A stretch of DNA of 64,000 nucleotides from Pelodera strongyloides. Its lineage: Eukaryota > Nematoda > Chromadorea > Rhabditida > Rhabditidae. A program made the position numbers and the translations under genes. Below the pieces are notes generated by a model. That model ran no database searches. It worked only from the letters and a program-made list of their open reading frames with translations, and was not told the origin of the DNA. How positions within the stretch are numbered: the first letter of the stretch is position 1; every line of letters starts with the position of its first letter. The stretch covers positions 62,001-126,000 of the forward strand of contig JAANDG010000346.1 in assembly GCA_036852015.1 (NCBI GenBank), given 5' to 3'. Positions 1 to 9,978 of the stretch are shown piece by piece.

Positions 1-37
1 TTCTAGGTTCTCATTCTAATGTTAGAATTGTTTGCAG

Positions 38-2699
38 TTTGAATCCTCCTCGAAGTCCGTTGTCTTTGCCGATTGGGCATCTGGAGTATCACAGGCTCCA
101 GATCCAGAGACTGTAAATAAACATGTATCAGCTATGGTCGACGCCGTCTTCAAACACTACGATCATGACAAGGTACTGTATTTTCCCCTAACGGTTTTTC
201 CTAACAATCCGAAAACCTCACGCTGGTAGGGAAGCCATTTTGCGGCGGTCCTGGGTTTATTTATCGGTGGCCCGAGCCACTTGACAAACTAGGCGACCTC
301 CCTCTTGGCAAACAATTTTCACAAAACCGTCGGCAGTTGGTCAGTAGATGGTGTCACCGAGCGCCAAATGTTTTCCAGTACAATCCATTTGTCGCAGTTT
401 ACGATAACCTTTCGGTAACATCAGTGGTTCTGTCTGTTTTCCTATGTACTTCAGCTTCAAGTGGTCTCCAGCTCAACTAACCCTGATCACCGGTGTGAAT
501 ATTCTCCGTACTTGGTCACCCCCTAAGAAAGGTGTTTATACTAAAATAAGCATAAATTGATATTTCAGGACGGCTACATCAACCATGCGGAATTTCGACA
601 AATTGCCGGAAATTTTCCCTTTATTGATCCATTTGTGACGATTGACGTTGATAGGTACGATAACTTCCGATTAATATTTACATTTTTATTTTATTTTAAA
701 GTGTTTTATTTTTATGCTATTTCATTTTTTTCTATATCTTTTTTGTTTATATTTATTTTATGTATTTTATTTATATATCTTATGTTTCAGAGATGGGCAA
801 ATTAGCAAGAATGAACTAAAGGCCTATTTTGTCAAGATGAACCAACAGTCCATTGATTTCCGAAGAGGATTTAAACATAATTTCCATGAAACTACATTTC
901 TCACACCGACCACATGTTCGCATTGCAGCAAAATTGTAAGTGATGTTGTTATTTATCGCCATTGTTATTAGAGATGATGAGAGTGGTTTTGGTAAAAAGA
1001 TCGTTTAAAATAGTGCCACTTCTGTTAGTCAGTGTCAGTATACTGTGACGTAGTTCGCTGAATATGACTTTTGACAGAATCCTACGCTGCTTCACTTAAC
1101 AACATATTGCACGAAAGCCCTAGACAAAAACGTACAAGAAGTAATGGAACCGTTCTTTGACACTAGGGAAGTTTTATATCTTTACCAAAAATGTCCATAA
1201 TTTCAGCTTTGGGGTTTGATACGACAAGGTTTCAAGTGTAAGGACTGCGGCCTGGCTGTTCACGGGTTTTGCAAGGCAAGTTCTAACAATAAGCTTGTAT
1301 TTTCTTGGATCGCTCTCCACTTTACGTTATAGTGAACTCTTGTTCTTCTTTTCTGTAGGTTTTATATATAATATAGTTACACATGCATTAGAAAAATTAA
1401 TAGAAAGACAAATATTCAAATATTCACAGTCATCAAATAATCAACTAGCCCTTCAACAGAAACTATTGACAATGAACTATTAGTTAACAAATAAATGGTA
1501 AGTTTTTAGGACAGTGCCGTAGCTGAATGTCGTCGGAAACACTCAACTGGTATAACTGAATGGTTGGCATCTCCGAGAGGTGGTACTAATGGATCGTTCA
1601 GGAAGAAACTGTTCTTTAGCTATAGGTTAGTGTTTTCAATGTGTTAGCTTATTCTTCGTTTCGATGATTATGAATGTCGTAGGAGATAAATCGTATGAAT
1701 TTCACATGATATAGCCGAGGTTCGATTCTGATTATCGTATTTTCTTACAAATAATAGGGGCAAAACTCATAGCTGCGCGTCGGATCCGAACTCGGGTTGT
1801 GCGCGTAAGGGTCGAGCGCATTAGCCATTGGGCCACCCGGGCTAAGCATACAACATTATATTTTCCATCATATTATTAAGACCCTAATGTCTTTACAGTT
1901 CTTTCAGAAAGAGTCAGCGATTGAGGACCGTGTCTGCAGTCTCCACTACTCCCTCACCAGAACCCAGTCCACAACCTGAATGCTCACATTCAGCCAGTAG
2001 GTTTCTGTTTATTTATTTTTTTTTTCTTTATATTTATCTTTTGTTTACATTTTACGTCTCATTCTGATGTATGATGGTCTAGATTAGATTGCAATACTCA
2101 GTTTATGTCGTGTCAGATTTTGTTATATTGTAACAGAAACCCTGATAGTTAGCCGAACTGAAAACCGAAAAAATGTTCATAGTCGTCAAGAGCCGTGATT
2201 CTAATTCTAGTCAACTGAACTGTTCGGTACGATATGGTTTCTTTAGTCGCAACAATGAGGTCTACACCAAGAGAACGAAACAGGTTGCACATCCCTTCGC
2301 ATTTGAAAACGAGGCCCGCTAGTGAAAGCTTTTATGCGTAAGTTCTGATGCAGTTTTCTTTTTGATTCCTATTATCACAACGAAGACAGGTCCTAAGCCA
2401 AAGTCGATATAGCTATTCAGTACATTTTGATGTGTCTGACACTAGGGGATCCTTTATGATTCATTGCTTACCTTGTAGGGTTAGGCTTGAGGATTTTTTG
2501 CAACTTACATAATCAAGCACAAACTCCTTGGCACAAGGTTTGCGAGGGCTAAAAAGGGAAACTATAAAGAATAATTTGTTTCAGCGGCAGTCAAGACATG
2601 TCCTCTCCCGATGAAGAACCCTGTTCCCAATTAGTGTCACTCGCATGTGAAGAAGTATTCGAAGATGAGTCAAGTTCGACTTTTGATAACGGAACATGA
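38..2699 (+). CDS. rgef-1: RasGRP-type Ras guanine nucleotide exchange factor, C-terminal part (5' end outside window)
   Basis: RasGRP proteins load GTP on Ras/Rap at membranes in response to diacylglycerol and Ca2+. Exons: 38-172, 569-654, 791-935, 1207-1275, 1510-1625, 1908-2000 (or from 1899), 2585-2699; phases agree throughout and give 252 residues ending in TGA at 2697. Residues run: a linker containing [22 protein letters not shown] loop 1 ([14 protein letters not shown], across exons 1-2), EF loop 2 ([14 protein letters not shown], exons 2-3), then a C1 domain with exact H-x12-C-x2-C-x13-C-x2-C-x4-H-x2-C-x7-C spacing, then a Ser/Pro-rich acidic tail. The CDC25 and REM domains must lie left of position 38. 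The symbol is that of the C. elegans RasGRP and is assigned by family. The intron after 1275 begins with GC, not GT; C1 cysteine spacing supports that junction. Very sure of family, fairly sure of all junctions. Confidence 0.93.
250..490. repeat. dispersed repeat with ACCGTCG / GGTCACC motifs (copy 1, in RasGRP intron)
   Basis: Intron sequence with AAAACCGTCG followed by GTTGGTCAGTAGATGGTGTC. It resembles the better preserved copies at 29258-29425 and 54179-54305, which carry AAACCGTCGT followed by TGGTCACCA runs. Degenerate; assignment by motif only. Confidence 0.4.
1781..1842 (-). repeat. tRNA-derived SINE-like unit
   Basis: On the minus strand an A box (TGGCCCAATGG) is followed about 35 nt later by a B box (GAGTTCGGATCC), the internal Pol III promoter layout of tRNAs. 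It is closely similar to 26111-26175. It lies inside a RasGRP intron and has no convincing full cloverleaf, so a tRNA-derived repeat is more likely than a working tRNA. Confidence 0.5.
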
Positions 2700-4201
2700 C
2701 ACCGGCAACTAGTTGGTCGGAAATACTGGGACCGCCGAAAACCGTCGGTAACCGGTCGCTAAATGGTTTCTACAGAAAATACAACTGGCTACCAGCTAGT
2801 TTGTGATCATTTGGTGAACACTTGTGAGCAAAAATGGTCTCCAAGTGGTCTCAAAGCGGGTCATGGACGCTATAAACTCGGCTCGGGCTTTGGAACTACG
2901 CTTGTTGTTACATTAACAAAGTCAAAGCAGCGTTAGCAATTTGATACATATCACACTTTTCAATATGTGTTATCAATTCCACCAGAACGTAAAAATTTCT
3001 ATTGAACGGGTACTAAAAATATTTTCTAGTCGTTCTCGGAAACTCATGTTTATATATAGACCCACAGTACTGCGCTTCGTTTCAACTTTTAAAGCGACGT
3101 AGTGGCTGGTTTTTGAAACGTATGACGGACAACTGCATTCCTATGCATTTATACTAAGCCTAAGTGAGCTGAAATTAAGCTCGATTTTTTATTCCAATCA
3201 TATTAATTTGAATGGGATGCATGGGAACGCAGTTATCCAAAATCGGTTTCAAAAACGGCTCTTATACTGCTTTAATCTTATTTTAGCAAAGTCATTTATT
3301 TTTATTTTTCTACCTACAACAGACACGTATAAAACTGCAAACAAAGTCTTTCCCTGCGATCTCCTACAAATATAATCATTTATTTACCATAATAATACGA
3401 TAAAACTAGCAGTATTTTTTCTTATGTTTTGTTTCTTACACATTTTTCTTTGATCATACGAAGAGTTATACTAAGCCACTACGTGTATGCATTTCGCACT
3501 ATCTCCAGTGATTTCATTTCTAGTTGATTTGATTTAAAGCGAAATACGGGCCGGTTTTTGAAACACATCGAGCATTCTTATGCAACTTATGCTAATTTGC
3601 TCGAATTTAGCTCGTTTTTTTATTCTAATTTATGGTCATTTACATAGGTTGCACAAGAATGCTGATTTACACGAGGTGTTTCAAAAACCGGCCGATATTC
3701 GCTTTAACGCTTTGTTTTTGTCTTTGATCATTGAATATATTTTGAAATTTTATTTAGTTTTTTTTTGCTGAAAACACGTCATGTATACAAGAAGTAGTAG
3801 AACGAAACATACATTTTATTATCACATAAAATATTAAGAATACATACACAGTTTAAAGTTTAAAGTTTTAATACCCGAATTGAGTGTTAGATAGAAGTCA
3901 GCTATGGTAAATGATTTCGTGAACAAAAGTAATCACAAGAAGATAATGCGGTTTTTCACGAATAAGGCAAAATGATTGTAAGCTGCATATTAAAAAGACA
4001 GCTTGTGAATTGCTTAAAGCACCAACTTTTGTGTCGTAAGGTTCGGCGACTTGCAGATTTGCAGTCGCTCAAAACAGTATAAAACAACGGTGCTGCTCAC
4101 AACAAGGTTCATGATCCTTCCCTTCAGGGACATGATGGCACATGGCGCATAATGGCATTTTTTCTATACTACATGCCATGCCGCTTTGAATCCAGAAATC
4201 A
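2700..4201. other. spacer between convergent RasGRP and Rho genes
   Basis: No exon seen. It holds a degenerate GGTCACC-type repeat (about 2700-2830) and two foldback elements (about 3091-3284 and 3533-3717). Both neighbouring genes point into this stretch, so it must carry both 3' UTRs. Confidence 0.6.
3533..3717. repeat. TTTAAAGCG foldback element
   Basis: Outer arms TTTAAAGCGAAATACGGGCC / GGCCGATATTCGCTTTAA are inverted repeats; next come TTTTTGAAACACATCGAG and its mate. The loop has the GCATTCTTATGCA and CTCGATTT-type core shared by the family. A poorer copy lies just upstream at about 3091-3284. Confidence 0.8.
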
Positions 4202-6692
4202 TTACAGTACATTACAGCATATTGATTGAGTTTCGTCCTCTGTTTCCACCGTTCGACCTATTGCAGCGAGAAAAGCCTCGTCGAAGACTCGTTTTAGACC
4301 TCGGAGAGTCAGTGCTGAGCAGGGCAAGAATGTGACGCAACCGAGCTGCAAATCAACTTATTATTATCTACGCAAGAAAAGAACAAGGAAATTAGGGCTG
4401 CGAAATTATGCATAGACTGTAGTTTATTTACAATGGATACCCTTTTTTGGCTGCATCCCAAAACAAAAAAAAAACAAAGCCGGGCAGATTATCTAGGTCG
4501 GCAGGCTAGAGGGAAATTATTTGGCTGTGTTCATGCAGTGGACAATTTAAAAATAAAATTAAAAAGTAATGAAGCTTTAACCTCTTCTGCAACCTTTCTC
4601 GCCCTTTCTGCTGATATCCTTCTTGATTCGGGTTCCTTTTCCCATAGATCTTCCTAAAAAAGTAGTTTTATTAGTTTTATTAATTAATTGGCACAATAGT
4701 TAAAAGCGCGGGCTGACACAAGAAAATGATTGCGGTGTCGACTAGCGCGACCTTTATATGTATAAAACGCTACTATTACCGTAACCCAATGGTTTCTTAT
4801 TCATATTTGTAGTCAATCCCTGATACCGTATATTATGGGCCTAAATTCCCACTTATATATAGTGGGCAAAATCGGCGATCCTTGCTCGATCACCGCTAAT
4901 CGAAAAATCATTGTGTAACGCTAAATGCAGGGATCTTTATTATCAAAGGAGGACCTTTCTTCTACACCATAAGTCATAGTATGGCATGACTGGGTCTGTG
5001 CAAATCTTATCTCAAACAAAATTAAAGCGAAACACCCGTCGGTTTTTGAAACAAATCAAGTACACCAGCATTATTCTGCGTCCTATGTGCAAACATAAAT
5101 TTGAATAAAAGATCGAGCTAAATTCGAGCAAACTAGCATAACTACGTAAGAATTCAGTTATCCACGATGCGTCTCAAAAACCGGCCGGTATTTCGCCTTC
5201 GCCTTAAATTCAAAATTTAAATAGCATCATACCTTTGTTCCAATTAACAAAACAGGAGTCCTCGATCCGATATACTTTCTAATTTCTGGCATCCACGTTT
5301 TTCGACAAGCGTCCAATGTTTTATCGTCGGTTAACGAAAAACATAGCAAGAAAACATCGGTCTGTGGGTAGGAAAGACAACGGAGGTGTGAATAATCTTC
5401 CTGAAAAATGGTAGTATAAGTTTATGGGGCTACGATGGAATAGTTCACCTCTTATTTATATAATTACAGTACCCCACGGCTGGGAAAATTCCCACCCTAT
5501 GATACGGCCAAATCGCTATGTATCCTATGCTAATTTATGTACGATCGTTTACGTTTTGCTTATAATTACTATAATGAACATAGCCCAATAGGATCTTCCT
5601 GGAAAGGAATACTATAAAGTATAGGTCGCTGGGGGGGGGGGGGGGCGTTGGATTCTTTTACTTAGAATTACAGTACCCCACGTCTGGGAAAATTTTCCTT
5701 ACTCCACGGACACGCTACGTAATTTGCATAATTTATGTGTGTTTAGTTTTGCTTAACATTTCGTTTAATAACCGTCATCAATAAATAGATAGTTTGGTTA
5801 GTTTGGTAGATAGTCAAAGCGAAATAACGACCAGATTTTGAAACGTATGTTGAATAACTGCACTTCCATGCAAAATATGCAAACGAACGTGATTAGAATA
5901 AACGATCGACCCGAATTCTACCCCCACTGGCATAAAGTTGTCCAACATACGTTCACAAAACGGATGTTATATCGCTTGCAAGAAAAAAATAAGCCACCGC
6001 CCGGAATGCTTATCACATACCTGGCCTGCTGTGTCGAACAAATTCACAGCATACTTCCGCCCGTCAATATTTACAGTAATTGCAAAATTATCGAATACTG
6101 TTGTGTCATATTGTGTCACGAATCGTTGTTCGGTGTACGAGTAGAGTAGGCTGGAAAAAAGTGTACATCATAAAAGTTAACTCGAAATTCGTTCAATATA
6201 TCTCTTTCTCTATCTCCATCCTCTCTTCTTTTTTTTCCCAGCATCATCACTCTCTAGTTTGTCTCTGACGGCCTACGGCTCTTCTTTCAACAGTCTCTCT
6301 CTCCCTCTCTCTCTCTCTCTGTATCGCTCTCTCATCTATAAATCTCTCTCCCCCTCCGAAAACTGATAGTATAACTGTATCCATGAAAAATTATCTTTAC
6401 AACATAGAGATTAATTTTAAGAAAACTTTCAGAATGCTAAAAATGCGTCAAACTTCCCACTCTACTAATGATAGTCGAGTTGAAAATAAACAGAGATGCT
6501 ATGGAATTATTTACTTTGATGCTGGACTTTATTACCTAGAAACCCGAATTTTCCTGGGATAAAATTAGCTCACATCTTGAAATTAGTTTCATTTATAAAA
6601 GTCAAGATAAAAATTAAGAAATTAAGAGATTACCTAGTTTTTCCCGTGTATGAATCTCCAACGACGACAAGTTTCAACTTTTTCGTGTCCAT
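4202..6692 (-). CDS. Rho-family small GTPase, complete, five exons, 190 aa
   Basis: Membrane-bound GTP switch of the Rho/Rac/Cdc42 family. Exons: 6692-6634, 6150-6021, 5400-5233, 4653-4582, 4345-4202; all phases fit and each junction restores the family alignment. Visible motifs: P-loop GDSYTGKT (residues 12-19), switch I QYDTTVFDNF with the key Thr, switch II DTAGQEDYSHLR with Gln61 kept, G4 motif GTKEDL, G5 motif CSALT, and a C-terminal CAAX box CNVL, whose final Leu predicts geranylgeranylation. Length is normal (Rho proteins are about 190). Two oddities: the glycine equivalent to Ras Gly12 is serine, as in Rnd proteins (GDSQCGKT), and the Rho insert between G4 and G5 is about eight residues short. 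Start: the ATG at 6692 gives the usual short N-terminus, MDTKKLKLVVVGD. Introns 2 and 3 each carry a foldback element. I cannot name the subfamily. Confidence 0.94.
5022..5207. repeat. TTTAAAGCG foldback element in Rho intron 3
   Basis: AAAGCGAAACACCCGTCGG... at the left is matched by CCGGCCGGTATTTCGCCTT at the right, with CTCAAAAACC/GGTTTTTGAA inside. The core contains TATGTGCAAACATAAATTTG. Confidence 0.75.
5465..5735. repeat. two related units TACAGTACCCCACG(G/T)CTGGGAAAAT and a 14-base poly-G tract
   Basis: TACAGTACCCCACGGCTGGG at about 5465 and TACAGTACCCCACGTCTGGG at about 5669 start similar stretches ending in CTATGCTAATTTATG-like sequence. A run of 14 G lies at 5631-5644 between them. 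All sits in an intron of the Rho gene. Confidence 0.6.
5817..5983. repeat. foldback element in Rho intron 2
   Basis: AAAGCGAAATAACGACCAGATTTTGAAACGTATGTT is matched by AACATACGTTCACAAAACGG near 5942-5963 and a final ATATCGCTT. The core has TATGCAAACGAACGTGATTAG. Confidence 0.7.
6195..6355. repeat. CT-rich microsatellite
   Basis: TCTCTCTC-rich stretch with little else, in the first intron of the Rho gene. Confidence 0.8.
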
Positions 6693-9600
6693 TTTTGAAT
6701 ATTTTGTAGAAATATTAATTTGCAGGGAATTTTGAAGGGATAGTGCTAGCGTATGGAATATTTAATATGGTACCGGAATAAATTTTCGGAATAAATGTGT
6801 CCACTTTAGAAAACAGTAAACAGTTATACTATGTGCATGAGGGTGTTGAAATTTTTGATTTCTGAAACCAAAAAAAAATTGTATAGATCGATTATAGAAG
6901 TAGTAGTAGTTATTTCAATTATTAATCAACAAATCAACAACATGCACGATAGACATGAAGATGAATCAACTGATCGCAAACAAAACATTTTTGGCAAAAT
7001 TATAATTTATAAAAAACGGTTTCTCAGAAAAAAATCAAGCTTTACCAAGAGACTTTCGAGTCCAGCCCATTTTTAGCTATATTTTTTAAAGGTCATCTCA
7101 TACACACGTGAAAAAGTTATCGTGAAGTTTTCTGTACTAAAACTGTAGGAGTACGTAAGAAGTGAAATGCGCTATTCACAGTCATGATTCATGATTGCGC
7201 AAGTTTTCAAGCTTGCAGTCCTTAAAAAAATGATGATAGCTAAAATGACTAATTTTGTGGTGAAATAAAATACAAAATGTCCAAAATCACAAAATCAGAA
7301 AATTTACTCGGCCGCATTCCTATGTTCTTTACCGTGTCGTACGCAAGGAAACCAGATTTCGGACCATGTCCCGATACTTACGGACTGACTTTTTATGCTT
7401 CTCTCTCTTTCTCTCTCTCTTCCTCGCTCACTTTATTTCTCGTACTCTCTTTCTTTCTTTCTCTCTCTTCCTCCCTACTTCTCTTTTACCCCCTCTTTTT
7501 CTCTCTCTCTCTCTGTCACTCGCTCTCTTCCTACCTCTATTTGTGTACTCAAGCTACTTACATTGCAGGTTTCTCACCGACAGGTTGCACATAAATTCTG
7601 AATAGATCACAAGTGATTGCCATACAAGAAGACTAACGGTAAAAGACCAGTATATGTATGGCGTTACGGGGTACTACATATATCATACGACGGTCAAAGA
7701 TAATTTGATAACCATATCAATTATTTTCATATCAATTTTCAGCAGTAGATTGGGTGCGAGTCTAGTGTTTTTAGAACAAATAACTATTCACCACATCGGA
7801 AGTTGATAGGTCTCAAAGGCTTATTGCTCATTGCCAGCACTTTTGGTAAAATAAAAATGTAAAATGCATTATAAGCATCTTCTCCACTTCAAGAAAGTAC
7901 TCCGAATCAACATATAAAGAAATATAAATAGGGATCAGGTTATAAAATAAATGGAACAGTTCAGTCTTCGACCTACAAATAGCGACTTGTGAACGAGTTA
8001 TGGAGCAAGTAGAGCAAATAATGCACTTATTCATGGTATCTAACTCTACTGCATCTCTCTTCCACTCTCTCCCTCCCTCTCCCTCTCTTTCTTTTTTTTT
8101 TTTTTTTTTTTTCGCCGTTTTCTCCCTCTTTACAATCTCCACCACTTTCTCTCTGTCTTCTCCCTCTCTGCCATTCTCCCTCTCATAAACTAGAGCGGAA
8201 ACGCTACAAAATACATAATATACAATATAGAGGACCGGTTGGAGGTTCTAACTGTACAGCAAAACTCCGCAACAAGTTTTGTATCGGGAAATGAGTCTCG
8301 TATTCTCGTATTATTCACACTTGTAAAAGAGAGAGAGAGAGATCGTAGAGAGAAGGAGGAGGGAAGTGGGAGAGAGGGAGTGAGATGGAGAGAGAGAGGA
8401 AAATATAGGAGGGTGGAAACGAGAGATAAAAAAACATAGACAGAGAGAGCGAGAGAGGAAGAGAGGGAGAGAGGGAGTGAAAGAAATCAACGGAGACGAA
8501 AACGAATCAGTACAGTTCAATATTATTATGAAAGATCATGCAATAGATGTATGTATAAGATAATGCCGTTATTGAGCTATATGAGGAACACATATAACTT
8601 AATGGACAACTTTAAAAATTAAAATAAATAAGCAATAACGAACAAAAATTTTGGGAAGTTTCAGTATCGTTTTGAATGTGCCGGATTGTCCACCTGACGC
8701 ATCACAGTGTTCAGCGCGATAAGGAAAAGTTTGTTGGAGATAAGCACTTGGTCTTGGAGTTTCCTCCCATAAAATACCGGCACTTTGGTATTCAAACGTT
8801 CATTTGGTCAATAACTTCACACAGAGATGCTGATTACAAGTGTTATGACAGTGTGTGGGAGAGTATGGTAATTAAAATGTGTACGTTTTTACGTGAACGA
8901 AGCATTAGGATGTTGCAGCAAAGACAAGAGAAGCCAGCAATCGAGCAGAATAGTCAAATATTTTTGGTAATTTCAAATCAATTACAAAATCAGGAAACAA
9001 GCCTCTTTACATATAAAAGAATGATGATTTACGAAGTGGATAAACGATAAACTAGGACGTTGCATTTTCCTGTTCCATTTTATGCAGGATATACCGTGAA
9101 GGGCACCGAAATTTGCACATAATACATGGTAATTCCGGTGTTCACAAAACACCAATTTCAAGCTTTACACACAGGCGACGCGTTAGATGAGGTTACCGTG
9201 TATATAAAAGGGGGATTTGTAATACTAATTGGAAACATCATATGGTCCATGTGATATCGAAGGTATCGAACATAAGCGGCCCTCCAAGGGCCAAGAGTGG
9301 GTCTTATGCAAATAGAACGCAGGGTGGACGTGGGAGGGGCGGGGTCAGGGACTGACTGCTGCAGGGTCGCGACATCATAAACGTAAACTGACAGATTATG
9401 TACACAAACAAGTTACGGTCGATGACTAGGACAACCGCGTGATCGAGCATTGAAATTAGCATATTCGAGTTGAGTAACCGGAGGGCTTTAGATGCCCCTT
9501 TTGAAAACATGCGATTTTGCGTGTAAAATGAAAAAATGTAAATTTGGCACCCAGCTGCAGCGCGTAACGCACATACAAACAAACAAAAAAAAAAAACAAA

Positions 9601-9978
9601 CAAACAAACAAACGTCGTTACTTTACGCAATAAAATACTCCTCAAAATGTGTGTACAGGCTAATCGGACACTAAGCGGATGTGAGATAAGGAGTATGATA
9701 ATTATTTATTTGAATACATTATTATGAAAAAATTATAATTTATGGATGGGGAAGTACGAAGTAGATAAAATAGGTGACAACTCCAATCAAAACAATCCAT
9801 GTAAAGTACACCTGAAAATTTATGTATTTTAATATGAAGAAAAAAATGTATTTTAATATGAAGAATTTTTATTTTAAAAAATGTATTGTGCCTAAAAATT
9901 TTTATTGGCGGACCGATGCAGATAACTATTAAAACCATTCAAAATCTAAACACTAAGCTTGCTTGACACATATTATAG
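6693..9978. other. spacer upstream of the Rho gene; promoter presumably near 6700-7000
   Basis: No exon of a neighbouring gene was found. It contains CT/GA-rich microsatellites (7395-7545, 8050-8190, 8325-8485), a (CAAA)n tract near 9575-9615, and one 124-codon open frame at 8676-9050 listed separately. A near-duplicate TTTTAATATGAAGAA motif occurs twice at 9828-9865. Confidence 0.5.
8676..9050 (+). other. 124-codon open reading frame, possible transposase remnant
   Basis: The longest open frame outside recognised genes and the LINE, starting with ATG. The stretch LEFPPIKYRHFGIQTFIWSI recalls the K-P-x-(R/K)-x-G-I-K-x-(W/F) region of piggyBac-type transposases, but only one block matches and no catalytic Asp series can be shown. 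The second half is Gln-rich (MLQQRQEKPAIEQ). It could also be chance. Confidence 0.22.
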
